This document shows, one piece after another, positions 7,475 through 16,619 of a stretch of 64,000 nt of DNA; positions within the stretch are counted from its first letter, which is position 1; each line of letters starts with the position of its first letter. The DNA is taken from the NCBI GenBank assembly GCA_045538835.1, contig JAZQEF010000011.1, positions 1-64,000 of the forward strand, given 5' to 3'. Below the pieces are notes generated by a model that worked only from the letters and a program-made list of their open reading frames with translations, searched no databases and was not told where the DNA came from. Source of the DNA: RGIG6165 sp045538835 (GTDB lineage Bacteria > Bacillota > Clostridia > Oscillospirales > Feifaniaceae). The position numbers and the translations under genes were made by a program.

Positions 7475-8202
7475 CAGAAAGTATTTTTACAATAAAAGAA
7501 AACATCGCCTTAACCGACAGCGTTTACAAAATGACGCTTGAGGGAGACACATCGGCACTTTCAAGACCCGGTCAGTTTGTAAACATAAAACTTGAGGGTA
7601 AATTTTTGCGCCGTCCCATTTCGGTATGCGAATATGAGGATAACAAACTTGTTCTCATATACAAAGTTGTCGGCAGCGGAACTGAGGATATGTCGGCAAT
7701 GACAGCAGACACCAAACTGAATTTACTTGTTGGACTCGGAAACGGCTTTGATCCCGCTAAAAGCGGGGATGCCCCCCTTCTGATAGGCGGCGGTGTCGGT
7801 ATACCGCCTCTTTACGGTCTGTGCAAAGAACTTATTAAAAAAGGCGTAAAACCGACTGTCATTCTCGGTTTTAACACAAAGAGCGAGATATTCCTGGAAA
7901 AAGAATTTGAAAATCTCGGTGCTAAGGTCATAGTTGCAGCGGCAGATGGTTCATACGGTGTCAAAGGCTTTGTGACAGATGCTATGAATAATTTAAAATA
8001 TTCTTTCTTTTACACCTGCGGTCCTCTGCCTATGTTCAAGGCAATAGAAGCAAAAGCAACCGGCAGCGGTCAGTACAGTTTTGAAGAGCGTATGGGTTGC
8101 GGCTTTGGTGCTTGTATGGGTTGCAGTTGCAAAACAAAATACGGTGATAAGCGTATATGTAAAGACGGTCCCGTTTTAGACCGCGAGGAGGTAATATGGT
8201 AG
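7471..8202 (+). CDS. pyrK: Dihydroorotate dehydrogenase B electron-transfer subunit
   Basis: 244 residues from the ATG at 7471, chosen over an upstream in-frame start because GGAGG lies 8 bases before it and it overlaps the pyrC stop. FAD-binding RRPIS lies in the first beta-barrel, GGGVGIPPL and YTCGPLPM in the NAD-binding domain. The C-terminal cysteines in CGFGACMGCSC and RICKDGP hold the [2Fe-2S] cluster. It passes electrons from PyrD to NAD+ in the cytoplasm, the arrangement of oxygen-independent pyrimidine synthesis. It overlaps pyrD by 7 bases. Confidence 0.95.
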   Translation: MTESIFTIKENIALTDSVYKMTLEGDTSALSRPGQFVNIKLEGKFLRRPISVCEYEDNKLVLIYKVVGSGTEDMSAMTADTKLNLLVGLGNGFDPAKSGDAPLLIGGGVGIPPLYGLCKELIKKGVKPTVILGFNTKSEIFLEKEFENLGAKVIVAAADGSYGVKGFVTDAMNNLKYSFFYTCGPLPMFKAIEAKATGSGQYSFEERMGCGFGACMGCSCKTKYGDKRICKDGPVLDREEVIW

Positions 8203-9107
8203 ATATAAGCACAAGCCTTTGCGGTATAAAACTCGATAATCCCGTTATGGGTGCTTCGGGCACCTTTGGCTACGGCGAAGAATTTGCAGAACTTTATGAT
8301 ATAAACAAACTCGGTTCATTCTCCTTTAAGGGCATCACAGAAGAACCCCGTTTCGGCAATCCGACGCCGAGAATAGCGGAATGTCCCGCCGGAATGATAA
8401 ACTCTGTCGGTCTGCAGAATCCGGGCGTGAAAGTTCTTGTGGATGAAATTTTGCCCGAAATGAAAAAGATATTCAGAAAGCCCGTTATGGCAAACATAAA
8501 CGGTTTTTCGATAGGCGAATACGAGCGTGTCGCCGCAAGTCTTGAAGGACAGGACAGTATCGGCTGGCTTGAAGTAAATGTAAGTTGCCCGAATGTGCAT
8601 GGCGGAGGTATGTCGTTCGGCACATCGGCAAAGGCGGCGGCAGAGGTTACTGAGGCCGTTCGCAAACACTCGACAAAGCCGATAATAATAAAACTCTCCC
8701 CCAATGTCACAGACATAACCGAGATAGCAAAAGCCTGCGAAGCGGCAGGTGCTGACGGTATCAGCCTTATAAACACACTTCTCGGTATGCGAATAAATCT
8801 CAAGGCGCGCCGTCCCGTAATTGCAAACAAGAGCGGCGGTTATTCAGGTCCGGGCATCTTCCCCGTTGCCGTTTCGATGATATACCGTGTGTATGAAGCC
8901 GTAAATATCCCGATAGTAGGTATGGGCGGTGTCACAAGCGCTGACGATGTTATTGAAATGATGATGGCAGGCGCGCGCTGCGTTCAGGTAGGTGCCGCAA
9001 ATCTCACAGATCCCTTTATCTGTCCCAAGATAATCGACGATCTGCCGGGAGCGATGAAAAAATACAACATAGAAAAACTTGCAGACATCATAGGTTCTGC
9101 ACATTAA
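8196..9107 (+). CDS. pyrD: Dihydroorotate dehydrogenase B catalytic subunit
   Basis: 303 residues, class 1B enzyme with an FMN TIM barrel. The catalytic cysteine sits in VNVSCPNV near residue 130. FMN and substrate contacts include GASGTFGYG, NSVGLQNPG, IIKLSPN and VGMGGVTSADD. It oxidizes dihydroorotate to orotate and hands electrons to PyrK, encoded immediately upstream. GAGGAGG lies 6 bases before the ATG. Confidence 0.96.
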   Translation: MVDISTSLCGIKLDNPVMGASGTFGYGEEFAELYDINKLGSFSFKGITEEPRFGNPTPRIAECPAGMINSVGLQNPGVKVLVDEILPEMKKIFRKPVMANINGFSIGEYERVAASLEGQDSIGWLEVNVSCPNVHGGGMSFGTSAKAAAEVTEAVRKHSTKPIIIKLSPNVTDITEIAKACEAAGADGISLINTLLGMRINLKARRPVIANKSGGYSGPGIFPVAVSMIYRVYEAVNIPIVGMGGVTSADDVIEMMMAGARCVQVGAANLTDPFICPKIIDDLPGAMKKYNIEKLADIIGSAH

Positions 9108-9121
9108 GAAAGGAAAGAAAA

Positions 9122-9820
9122 ATGGGTAAAGACGTAATTATTGCATGTGACTTTTCAAGCAAAGACGCTGTTATGACTTTTCTTGACAAGTTTGAAGAAG
9201 AAAAGCCTTTTGTAAAGATAGGAATGGAACTCTACTATGCAGAAGGTCCCGCTATCGTACGTGAAATCAAGGCTCGCGGTCACAAGATATTCCTCGACCT
9301 TAAACTTCACGATATACCCAACACTGTAAAAAAATCCATGGCTGTTCTCTCGTCCCTTGATGTGGATATGTGTAACCTGCACGCCGCAGGCACGGCAGAG
9401 ATGATGAAGGCGGCAATCGAAGGTCTCACCCGTCCCGACGGTACGCGCCCCCTGCTTATTGCCGTTACACAACTTACCTCTACTTCACAGGAGAGAATGG
9501 AAAGTGATCTGCTCATAAAAGAGCCGCTTGACAAAGTCGTTTTACACTATGCGACAGTTGCAAAAAATTCAGGTCTTGACGGCGTTGTATGCTCACCGCT
9601 TGAAGCAGGCATTGTTCACGAAAACTGCGGAAATGCTTTTCTCACGGTTACGCCCGGCGTGCGTTTTGCTGACGGTGATGTCGGCGATCAGGTGCGTATA
9701 ACAACACCTGCAAAGGCAAAAGAGATAGGCTCCGACTACATAGTTGTAGGCAGACCGATAACGGCGGCAGATGATCCCGTTGAAGCATACCGCCGCTGTG
9801 TTAAAGATTTTATAGGATAG
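9122..9820 (+). CDS. pyrF: Orotidine-5'-phosphate decarboxylase
   Basis: 232 residues, the usual size of the bacterial short form. The active-site motif FLDLKLHDIPNT (catalytic K-D-K array with the N-terminal D) is near residue 60. The phosphate-binding VTPGVRF and VVGRPIT segments are at the C-terminus. It makes UMP from OMP. It sits between pyrD and pyrE with gaps of 14 and 10 bases. Confidence 0.95.
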   Translation: MGKDVIIACDFSSKDAVMTFLDKFEEEKPFVKIGMELYYAEGPAIVREIKARGHKIFLDLKLHDIPNTVKKSMAVLSSLDVDMCNLHAAGTAEMMKAAIEGLTRPDGTRPLLIAVTQLTSTSQERMESDLLIKEPLDKVVLHYATVAKNSGLDGVVCSPLEAGIVHENCGNAFLTVTPGVRFADGDVGDQVRITTPAKAKEIGSDYIVVGRPITAADDPVEAYRRCVKDFIG

Positions 9821-9830
9821 GAGAATAAAT

Positions 9831-10469
9831 ATGGAAAAACTTATTGCAAAAGATCTTCTTGAGATCAAGGCGGTATTCTTCCGCCCCGATGAACCTTTCA
9901 CATGGGCAAGCGGCATCAAAAGCCCCGTATACTGCGACAACCGCCTCACGCTCACCGCACCCAAGGTGAGAACAGATGTGGAAAACGGTCTTGCCAAACT
10001 GATAAAAGAAAATTATCCCGATGCAGAAGTGCTCATGGGCACTTCGACCGCAGGTATCGCTCACGCCGCCATCACAGCACATCTTCTTGATATGCCCATG
10101 GGTTATGTGCGTTCGGGCGCAAAGGATCACGGCAGACAGAACCAGATTGAAGGCAGACTTGAAAAGGGACAAAAGGTCGTTGTCGTTGAGGACCTTATCT
10201 CAACAGGCGGCAGTGTTATAGAAGTTGTAAATGTTCTGCGCGAAGCAGGTGCCGAAGTTCTCGGCATCGTGAGCATCTTTACATACGGTATGAAGAAAGG
10301 TCTTGAAAGGCTTGCCGATGCAAATGTCAAAAATATATCTCTGACAAACTTTGATGTAATTGCAGAAGTTGCGGCAGCAGAAGGTTATATCGCAGAAAGC
10401 GATATACAGAGACTCATTGCTTTCCGCAACAATCCGTCCGACGAAAGCTGGATCGGAGGCGGAAAATAA
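9831..10469 (+). CDS. pyrE: Orotate phosphoribosyltransferase
   Basis: 212 residues. Type I phosphoribosyltransferase with the PRPP-binding loop VVVVEDLISTGGS near residue 120 and the orotate-binding FTWASGIKSPVYCDNR segment near residue 25. It converts orotate and PRPP to OMP. GGAG lies 8 bases before the ATG. The stop overlaps the pyrB start by one base (TAATG). Confidence 0.95.
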   Translation: MEKLIAKDLLEIKAVFFRPDEPFTWASGIKSPVYCDNRLTLTAPKVRTDVENGLAKLIKENYPDAEVLMGTSTAGIAHAAITAHLLDMPMGYVRSGAKDHGRQNQIEGRLEKGQKVVVVEDLISTGGSVIEVVNVLREAGAEVLGIVSIFTYGMKKGLERLADANVKNISLTNFDVIAEVAAAEGYIAESDIQRLIAFRNNPSDESWIGGGK

Positions 10470-11404
10470 TGTCAGATTTTCCCAAAAGCCTTATTGATAT
10501 AGTCGATCTCAGTCAGGAAAACATAAATGAACTTCTCGAGATCGCAGATGACATAATAGCAAATCCGAAAAAGTACACTCACCGTTGTGACGGTAAAAAA
10601 CTCGCCACACTTTTCTTTGAGCCCTCGACGCGTACACGCCTTAGTTTTGAGGCGGCTATGTACGAACTCGGCGGTAATGTCATCGGCTTTTCGGATGCCA
10701 TGTCCTCCTCCGCCTCAAAGGGCGAGAGTGTTGCAGATACTTCAAAGGTAATCTCCTGCTATGCAGATATTATCGCGATGCGCCATCCGAAAGAGGGTGC
10801 TCCCCTTGTCGCATCGATGAACGCATCTATCCCCGTCATCAATGCAGGTGACGGCGGTCACTGCCATCCGACACAGACGCTTGCCGACCTCTGCACCATC
10901 CGCCGTGAAAAGGGCAGACTTGACAATTTGACTGTCGGCTTCTGCGGTGACCTTAAATTCGGCAGAACAGTACATTCACTCATATCCGCTTTGAGTGAGC
11001 ATACAGGCATAAAATTTATTCTCATCTCACCTGCCGAACTCAAACTCCCGAGTTACATAAAAAATGATGTCATAAAAACGAAGAACATTCCCTATGTGCA
11101 GACGACAGACCTTGACGAAGTGCTTCCCGAGCTGGACATTCTGTATATGACAAGAGTTCAGAAAGAGCGTTTCTTCAATGAGGAGGATTATCTCCGTCTT
11201 AAAGACAGTTATATTCTCACCGAAAGCAGACTTGAAAACGGCAAGGATGACCTTTGCATACTCCACCCCCTGCCGAGAGTAAATGAAATTTCCGTAGGCG
11301 TGGACAAGGATCCCCGTGCCTGCTACTTCAAACAGGTACTCAACGGAAAATATATGCGCATGGCGCTTATACTCAAACTGCTCGGTCTTGATAAAGGAGA
11401 ATAG
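10469..11404 (+). CDS. pyrB: Aspartate carbamoyltransferase catalytic subunit
   Basis: 311 residues. Carbamoyl-phosphate binding motif FFEPSTRTRLSFE near residue 50, with further contacts in ADIIAMRHPKEGA, GDGGHCHPTQTLAD and HPLPRVNEI. It condenses carbamoyl phosphate with aspartate, the committed step. The regulatory subunit PyrI is encoded 4 bases downstream, so the holoenzyme should be allosteric (nucleotide-controlled). No carbamoyl-phosphate synthetase gene lies in the window. Confidence 0.96.
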   Translation: MSDFPKSLIDIVDLSQENINELLEIADDIIANPKKYTHRCDGKKLATLFFEPSTRTRLSFEAAMYELGGNVIGFSDAMSSSASKGESVADTSKVISCYADIIAMRHPKEGAPLVASMNASIPVINAGDGGHCHPTQTLADLCTIRREKGRLDNLTVGFCGDLKFGRTVHSLISALSEHTGIKFILISPAELKLPSYIKNDVIKTKNIPYVQTTDLDEVLPELDILYMTRVQKERFFNEEDYLRLKDSYILTESRLENGKDDLCILHPLPRVNEISVGVDKDPRACYFKQVLNGKYMRMALILKLLGLDKGE

Positions 11405-11407
11405 GTT

Positions 11408-11824
11408 ATGAATATTGATTCCATAGTAAACGGCATCGTTATAGACCATATCACCGCAGGCAGAGGAATGCTGCTCTACAAACTGCTTGGTCTTGATACC
11501 ATAGACTGTTCTGTTGCTTTTATAAAAAATGTACACAGCGGAAAAATGGGCCGCAAGGACATAATCAAGATTGACGGTAATCTTGACGTTGATATGGACA
11601 TTCTCGGCTATGTCGATCCTAATGCAACTGTCAACTTTATCGAAAACAGCAAGCTTGTAAATAAAGTCAAACTTGACCTGCCTGAAAAGTTGACAAACGT
11701 GCTTTTCTGCAAAAATCCACGTTGCATAACACAGACGGAGCAGGAACTTCCCCACGTTTTCAAACTGACAGACAAAGAAAAACGCATATACCGTTGTATT
11801 TATTGCGAAACAAAAGCACAGTAA
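11408..11824 (+). CDS. pyrI: Aspartate carbamoyltransferase regulatory subunit
   Basis: 138 residues, shorter than the E. coli protein (153). An N-terminal nucleotide-binding domain is followed by a C-terminal zinc domain with four cysteines in CKNPRCI and CIYC. It binds ATP/CTP and couples effector binding to PyrB. AAAGGAG lies 8 bases upstream. It is the last gene of the operon and ends in a bidirectional terminator. Confidence 0.94.
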   Translation: MNIDSIVNGIVIDHITAGRGMLLYKLLGLDTIDCSVAFIKNVHSGKMGRKDIIKIDGNLDVDMDILGYVDPNATVNFIENSKLVNKVKLDLPEKLTNVLFCKNPRCITQTEQELPHVFKLTDKEKRIYRCIYCETKAQ

Positions 11825-11861
11825 AATAAAAAGGTGAACTAATCGTTCACCTTTTTATTTT
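11823..11861. terminator. Bidirectional terminator between pyrI and the AraC-type regulator
   Basis: AAAATAAAAAGGTGAAC (11823-11839) pairs perfectly over 17 bp with GTTCACCTTTTTATTTT (11845-11861), with a 5-base loop. Both strands end in U-rich tracts. The stem contains the stop codon of the convergent regulator gene. Confidence 0.93.
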
Positions 11862-12601
11862 GCCAAATTCCTATATGATGTGGGGGACATATTCATATGT
11901 TTTTTGAAGAAATTGCTGAAATAGTATTCATCTTCAAATCCGCATACCGAAGCAATCTCTCTTATCAGCAGTTCACTGTTGCTCAATAGACTTTTTGCCT
12001 TTTGCAGGCGCAGTACATTTATGTACTCCATAGGCGACATTCCCGTGTACGCCTTGAAACGCCGCAAAAACTGAACATACGACAGGTCTGTCCGCCCGGC
12101 AATCTCGGATAAGACGATTTTATTGTGCAGGCCTTTGCTGATAATGGCAATTGCCTCATCTATTGCCGCATCACGCTTTTGTTTTTGGCTTATAAAAATG
12201 TTATTCTCCAGTGAATACTGTGTGATGATATCGTAAAATAAATTTTTTCTGTACTCAAATTCGTCTTTAAATGCGGCATATTCAAGTTTTTCAAGCATTG
12301 ATATGGTTGACTTAATCCTGTCTTTATCTGCAAACTCAATATGATCACTGCAAAATACGGGAGAATCTGATTTGTATCTGAAAAAATGCATATCCACCGG
12401 CTCGATGACCTCTCTGTGATAGAGGACATTTTTTCTGAAGAGCGCCCCCTCATTTGCACCTACGATGTGCCGTCCGTCAGCAGATTCAAATACAAAACTG
12501 CCTGACTTTACGAGCGCAAAAATGTTGTGAGACCCGATAAAATCTTCCATGATAAACTTCGTGCGATAAAGTCTCAGATTGACCAGAAGTTGTATGTCCA
12601 T
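11855..12601 (-). CDS. AraC-family transcriptional regulator
   Basis: 248 residues from the ATG at 12601. GGAG lies 6 bases upstream of it, so the longer frame from a TTG at 12613 is rejected. The N-terminal half is cupin-like, a probable ligand-binding domain. The last 100 residues hold two helix-turn-helix units: LSEIAGRTDLSYVQFLRRFK, then IREIASVCGFEDEYYFSNFF and the family signature MSPTSYR. It is divergently transcribed from a DMT transporter and a GH42-like glycosidase, whose expression it most likely controls in response to a sugar. Confidence 0.88.
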   Translation of the reverse strand: MDIQLLVNLRLYRTKFIMEDFIGSHNIFALVKSGSFVFESADGRHIVGANEGALFRKNVLYHREVIEPVDMHFFRYKSDSPVFCSDHIEFADKDRIKSTISMLEKLEYAAFKDEFEYRKNLFYDIITQYSLENNIFISQKQKRDAAIDEAIAIISKGLHNKIVLSEIAGRTDLSYVQFLRRFKAYTGMSPMEYINVLRLQKAKSLLSNSELLIREIASVCGFEDEYYFSNFFKKHMNMSPTSYRNLAK

Positions 12602-12630
12602 ACATTTCTCCAATGATAAAAATTTACATC

Positions 12631-12659
12631 TTGATTTTAAAATAATCTATGGTTATTGT
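12631..12659 (+). promoter_or_regulatory. Candidate promoter of the transporter-glycosidase operon
   Basis: TTGATT (12631-12636), a 17-base spacer and TATTGT (12654-12659) lie in the divergent gap next to the AraC-type regulator, where its operator is also expected. I could not pick out a repeated operator half-site. Confidence 0.4.
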
Positions 12660-12712
12660 CAATTCTTTGGTACAAAATGAAAGCACTAATCAAAAGTGAG
12701 ATGAAAAATTCT

Positions 12713-13591
12713 ATGGGTTATCTTTACATATTGATTTCTCTTTTAGCAGGTTCTACCAAAGGCTTTATGGGCAAGAAGATTAGCAACAAGGTCTCCGGTT
12801 ACCGGCAATCGGTATTTGTAAATAGCATCCGCATGGTGCTATGTACCTTTATTAGTTTACTTTTTTTTGGACTGGATACGGCTAAGACTACCCCGGTTTT
12901 TGACGGCGAAGCTTTGCTCTATGGCGGGCTGGCAGGAATCTCTATGTCGGTCTTTATTATCACCTGGCTGCTGGCGGTGCGATATGGGGCGTTTATGTTA
13001 ATCAGTGTGGCTCAGATGTTTGGCGTGGTGGTAACGCTACTCTGTAACTTCATTGTATTCCGCGAGGTCATTCTTCCCCGACAAATGATTGCTGTGGGAT
13101 TTCTTATTGCGTCGGTCCTTATTATGGTATCGTATAGTTCTTCAATCAAAGGAAAACTCTCTTCCAAAGCCATTCTTCTTTTGGTGCTTTGTGGCTTCTC
13201 GAATGGCATCTATGACTTTTCTTTAAAGCTTTTTACCCATTTTTCAAAAAGCAGTATCTCCACCTTAAATCTTATCACCTATCTACTCTCGGCAGTGGGT
13301 CTGCTTCTGATTTTAGCGCTCACCCCCAAATCCGATTCTTTTGACGGTAAGACACTCTTTAAAGACGTCCTCTGGCCGATTATTGTTATGTCGGTCTGCT
13401 TATTTCTCAGTTCCCAATTCAAGGCCATGGCAAATCATCATCTCTCTGCCACTGTTATCTACCCTCTTTATCAGGCGGGCGGACTGATCTTAAGCGCTTT
13501 AATGTCTGCCATCTTTTTCAAAGAGAAAATTACACCACGCTGTATTATCGGATTAGTGATGACATTCGTTGCCATTCTTCTTTTAAAATAA
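12713..13591 (+). CDS. DMT-superfamily (EamA-like) membrane transporter
   Basis: 292 residues from the ATG at 12713; in-frame ATGs at 12677 and 12701 are alternatives. The later start is preferred because the first membrane segment (YLYILISLLAGSTKG) follows at once and a weak GAG lies upstream. About ten hydrophobic segments form two related halves, the EamA pattern. The substrate is unknown; the neighbouring glycosidase and AraC regulator point to a sugar or sugar derivative. Codon choice looks different from the surrounding genes to the eye (more CTT/CTC/ATC runs, fewer GCA/GGC-rich stretches), possibly a sign of transfer. Confidence 0.8.
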   Translation: MGYLYILISLLAGSTKGFMGKKISNKVSGYRQSVFVNSIRMVLCTFISLLFFGLDTAKTTPVFDGEALLYGGLAGISMSVFIITWLLAVRYGAFMLISVAQMFGVVVTLLCNFIVFREVILPRQMIAVGFLIASVLIMVSYSSSIKGKLSSKAILLLVLCGFSNGIYDFSLKLFTHFSKSSISTLNLITYLLSAVGLLLILALTPKSDSFDGKTLFKDVLWPIIVMSVCLFLSSQFKAMANHHLSATVIYPLYQAGGLILSALMSAIFFKEKITPRCIIGLVMTFVAILLLK

Positions 13592-13610
13592 TTGAAAGGA
13601 ACATATCAAA

Positions 13611-15488
13611 ATGTACAAAATCAAAGACGGTATTCTGCATAAAGACGGTAAAAAAATCTATGCACTCGGAGAATCATATTATCCCTCTTTTAATCCAAGC
13701 AAATTCCCCGTAAAGCCGGAGGATGACCGCATCGGCGAAATGAAAAAGGACCTTCGCACGATGGCGGAAGCAGGATTTAATCATGTGCGTTTTGCCGCTC
13801 TCGGAGAAGTAAAACTTGAAAACGGCACTGTTTCTGTTGACGCGCCGTTTATAGACGCGATGTGTAAGGAAGCAAATAAAAACGATATTTCCGTTTCTAT
13901 TCGTGAGCAGGGCTTTTCGGTCAATCTGCGCGGTTTTAAAGATGCCGATATGATAGACTGGAACGGAGACACCCCCGAATTTGCCTGGCACGACTTTGTG
14001 CGCACAACGCTGAGTCACGAGGGTATTTTGGAAGATAACCGTACCTATGCAAAAGCGCTTTCCGAGCATTTCTCCAAATTTGACAACACAGTCGGTTTTC
14101 AGATATATAACGAGCCCAAACACCCGTGTGTAGGTAAAGCTATGATGGACTACCATCCGAAAACGATAGAAACCTACCGCAAATGGCTTGTAGAGAAAAA
14201 AATTCTTACGGAAACTGAGGCTTTCACATACGAGCCGCCTCACAGAAGAAATGAACAAAGCGATACCATGTGGGCGCTGTGGCGTTTATTCTCACGTGAC
14301 AATCTTACCGCATTTTTAAACAATGCATCAGACGGTTCAAAAGAGGGCTCTCCTCTTCCTACCTTTACCTGTTTTACCTCTTCTCAGATATCTGCCAACA
14401 ACGCATACAGCGGAAACAATATGTTTGACAATGCTAAGTGTATGGATATCGTCGGCTACACCACTTATCTTCATGCAATGGGCGCCGATTACTATGTGAT
14501 GTGCCTCCAGGCAGACCTTGCGCAGTGCGCTGCGGAACTTGAGAAAAAGCAGTCCTGGTGTATTGAACTTGACAGTCGCACTTACATCCCCCTCCCCGTA
14601 TACAACAGAGGCACTTATACTATTCTCGGCAGCGGCTGCAAAGGTATTGTTTATTATCAGTGGCGAGGTGACTGCCCCGTCCCCGGTGTTCCGTATCCCA
14701 ACAGTTGCGGCATTTTAAACTATGACGGAACAAAAACCGCCAATTTCGACAATGCAGTGAACGTAAACCGCTTTATAAACAAAATGAGCAATCTGCTCGT
14801 AGATGCACACCGTCTTCATGAAGGTGTGGGACTGCTCCATTCCGACTACGGCGTATTTTTGAGCGATGCCCGTGAAAACAACGGTATAGAAGACCGCCCC
14901 AAAGAACTTTGCAACAGATACCTTATAGACTATACACAGATGTACCGTGAACTCCGTGATGCAGGCTTCAATGTGAGCATAACTGATGCGGAGCATCTCG
15001 AGGAAAATCCCTTTGATATAAAGGTTTTATATGTCCCCCACATCAATATGCTCTCCCCCGAAGAAAAAGAGAAAGTTGATGCACTGAGGGAAAAAGGCGT
15101 CAGAATATTTGAAAATACATATACTTCTGCACGCACGGGCGGCATTGCATACAAGGAATATCTTGATGTAGTTTTAACTCACGAAGAAAAGGCATTTGAT
15201 CCATATTTTACGGTAGACGATGTATCTGAACTTACAGGTATAAAACCGTCGGTTACCTCTCTTACCCCAAGTGTAAATACACAGATGCTCGAGGGCGACG
15301 GCTATAAAATAGTGGTACTTATAAACACCTCTTCGGTAAAAGAGAGTACAAATGCAAAGATCCGTGTAAATATTCCCTTTGAAAGTGCAGAATTCTGCGC
15401 CTTTGACGGCAAAAAAGTTCTTGAAATAAACGGAAATGAAATCACTGTGCAAGATATCACAGACGGCGGATTTATAATTTTAAGATAA
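13611..15488 (+). CDS. GH42-like (clan GH-A) beta-galactosidase-type glycoside hydrolase
   Basis: 625 residues with no signal peptide, so probably cytoplasmic. An N-terminal TIM barrel starts at YALGESYYPSFNPS. The proposed acid/base is E168 in IYNEP and the proposed nucleophile E319 in CIELDSR, the spacing expected for clan GH-A. Residues 400-530 form a flavodoxin-like trimerization-type region (KVLYVPHINMLSPEE). The end is a small beta domain. GH42 enzymes release terminal beta-galactosides, but the substrate here cannot be read from sequence. AAAGGA precedes the ATG, 19 bases after the transporter stop, so the two form an operon. Confidence 0.78.
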   Translation: MYKIKDGILHKDGKKIYALGESYYPSFNPSKFPVKPEDDRIGEMKKDLRTMAEAGFNHVRFAALGEVKLENGTVSVDAPFIDAMCKEANKNDISVSIREQGFSVNLRGFKDADMIDWNGDTPEFAWHDFVRTTLSHEGILEDNRTYAKALSEHFSKFDNTVGFQIYNEPKHPCVGKAMMDYHPKTIETYRKWLVEKKILTETEAFTYEPPHRRNEQSDTMWALWRLFSRDNLTAFLNNASDGSKEGSPLPTFTCFTSSQISANNAYSGNNMFDNAKCMDIVGYTTYLHAMGADYYVMCLQADLAQCAAELEKKQSWCIELDSRTYIPLPVYNRGTYTILGSGCKGIVYYQWRGDCPVPGVPYPNSCGILNYDGTKTANFDNAVNVNRFINKMSNLLVDAHRLHEGVGLLHSDYGVFLSDARENNGIEDRPKELCNRYLIDYTQMYRELRDAGFNVSITDAEHLEENPFDIKVLYVPHINMLSPEEKEKVDALREKGVRIFENTYTSARTGGIAYKEYLDVVLTHEEKAFDPYFTVDDVSELTGIKPSVTSLTPSVNTQMLEGDGYKIVVLINTSSVKESTNAKIRVNIPFESAEFCAFDGKKVLEINGNEITVQDITDGGFIILR

Positions 15489-15489
15489 C

Positions 15490-15523
15490 AAAAAAGGAAA
15501 ACTCAGACGAGTTTTCCTTTTTT
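15490..15523. terminator. Bidirectional terminator between the glycosidase and the YpeB-like gene
   Basis: AAAAAAGGAAAACT (15490-15503) pairs perfectly with AGTTTTCCTTTTTT (15510-15523) over a 6-base loop. Confidence 0.93.
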
Positions 15524-16492
15524 CTACCCTGCATCAAAAGCAAGCAGTCTGCTGCAGTTTGCGCAAAACGATAGTGTCAGGTCTTTATCATTGATAAAAA
15601 ATCTGTCCCCTTTAATATCCATTTGGGCATCGGGCGAGAGTTCATATCCGTTATCACGGAGAAACGCCTCTGCGCTCTGCCTGATATCATCGGCTGCCGC
15701 CTCGCCGTCACATACGCAGTCTGCATTCATAAGTCTTACGGATTTACCGTCACTTCTTGATATCCACAGCGTATCATCGCCGTTTGTAAGGATATAGCAG
15801 GGTGTCTGTCCCTCACTTTTACCTGATATCTGCCATCCCTCACCTGCAATTTCAAGCGCTCTCGCCTCGCCTATGTCCTCATCTGTCTGCACCATTACTT
15901 CTTCGCTCTGCGAATACTTTCCGTCATATTCTAAAGTCGGCACGCTTTCTATGGTATTTATCGCATCTGAGAGTTGCTGCCCTATATCATCAAGTTCCTT
16001 GCGTATCAGTTTGAAACCGCTGCTCTTTTCCGTCGGCGTGACAACATCGCGGAAACTTGATTTTTTATTTCTTAAAAGAAGCAAAATATCATCAAGTTCT
16101 ACTGTTATCTGCGAGGCATACTGCGAAAGTTGCCCGGTCTGGTGGTCGGAGGTCATTCCCTTATCGGCAAGATATGCAACATAGTCTGCCGTGCGATTGA
16201 AATAGGCTTCAAGAAGAAGCATATCATAGTCCGCAAGCGGAAGTTGAGAGAGCGCTTCTATCGCCCTGCCGCAGGCGAGCGAGACCGTCGATGAGGTTTC
16301 GTCTATATCGCTGGTTTGTGTCTCTTTAAGGCTGTTTTCGACGGTATGTGCCGACGATACGAGCACGCCAAGCGCCTTTTCATACGCCGCATCGGTAAAA
16401 CGCTGTTTTTCCGCCATTATAGTATAGAGCGTTATGCAAAAACCTATTGCAATTACGAGCGCACCTATCAAAAAAACCGTTCTTTTTTTCAT
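15524..16492 (-). CDS. YpeB-like germination protein, short form
   Basis: 322 residues from the ATG at 16492, chosen because AAGGCGG lies 8 bases upstream; the longer frame to 16681 has no ribosome site. One N-terminal membrane anchor (VFLIGALVIAIGFCITLYTIM) is followed by a helical domain. The VPTLEYDGKYS segment resembles the PTLIYDGPFS hallmark of YpeB. A C-terminal region follows that could be one PepSY-like unit. B. subtilis YpeB is about 450 residues with repeated PepSY domains, so this version lacks much of that end. YpeB stabilizes SleB in spores. No sleB is adjacent; the nearest SleB-like gene is 11 kb away. Confidence 0.65.
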   Translation of the reverse strand: MKKRTVFLIGALVIAIGFCITLYTIMAEKQRFTDAAYEKALGVLVSSAHTVENSLKETQTSDIDETSSTVSLACGRAIEALSQLPLADYDMLLLEAYFNRTADYVAYLADKGMTSDHQTGQLSQYASQITVELDDILLLLRNKKSSFRDVVTPTEKSSGFKLIRKELDDIGQQLSDAINTIESVPTLEYDGKYSQSEEVMVQTDEDIGEARALEIAGEGWQISGKSEGQTPCYILTNGDDTLWISRSDGKSVRLMNADCVCDGEAAADDIRQSAEAFLRDNGYELSPDAQMDIKGDRFFINDKDLTLSFCANCSRLLAFDAG

Positions 16493-16562
16493 ATTTCTGA
16501 CCGCCTTGCTTATATTATCAGGCATATTTTTATCTATAAGTATTAAAAATATTCTATATATA

Positions 16563-16592
16563 TTGAAAGAAATGCCTAAGTTGTGATAAAAT
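16563..16592 (+). promoter_or_regulatory. Promoter of the glnS-gltX-trpS transcript
   Basis: TTGAAA (16563-16568), an 18-base spacer and an extended -10 TGATAAAAT (TAAAAT at 16587-16592). The leader is too short for a T-box. Confidence 0.7.
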
Positions 16593-16619
16593 AACAGATT
16601 ATAAGGGGGCATATGTCTT

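Noticed and set aside
12602..12613. A TTG start for the AraC-type regulator four codons upstream.
   Set aside because: The GGAG lies inside that extension and is spaced for the ATG at 12601.
16563..16619. A T-box leader for the tRNA synthetase operon.
   Set aside because: The leader is about 25 bases, and no T-box sequence or terminator is present.
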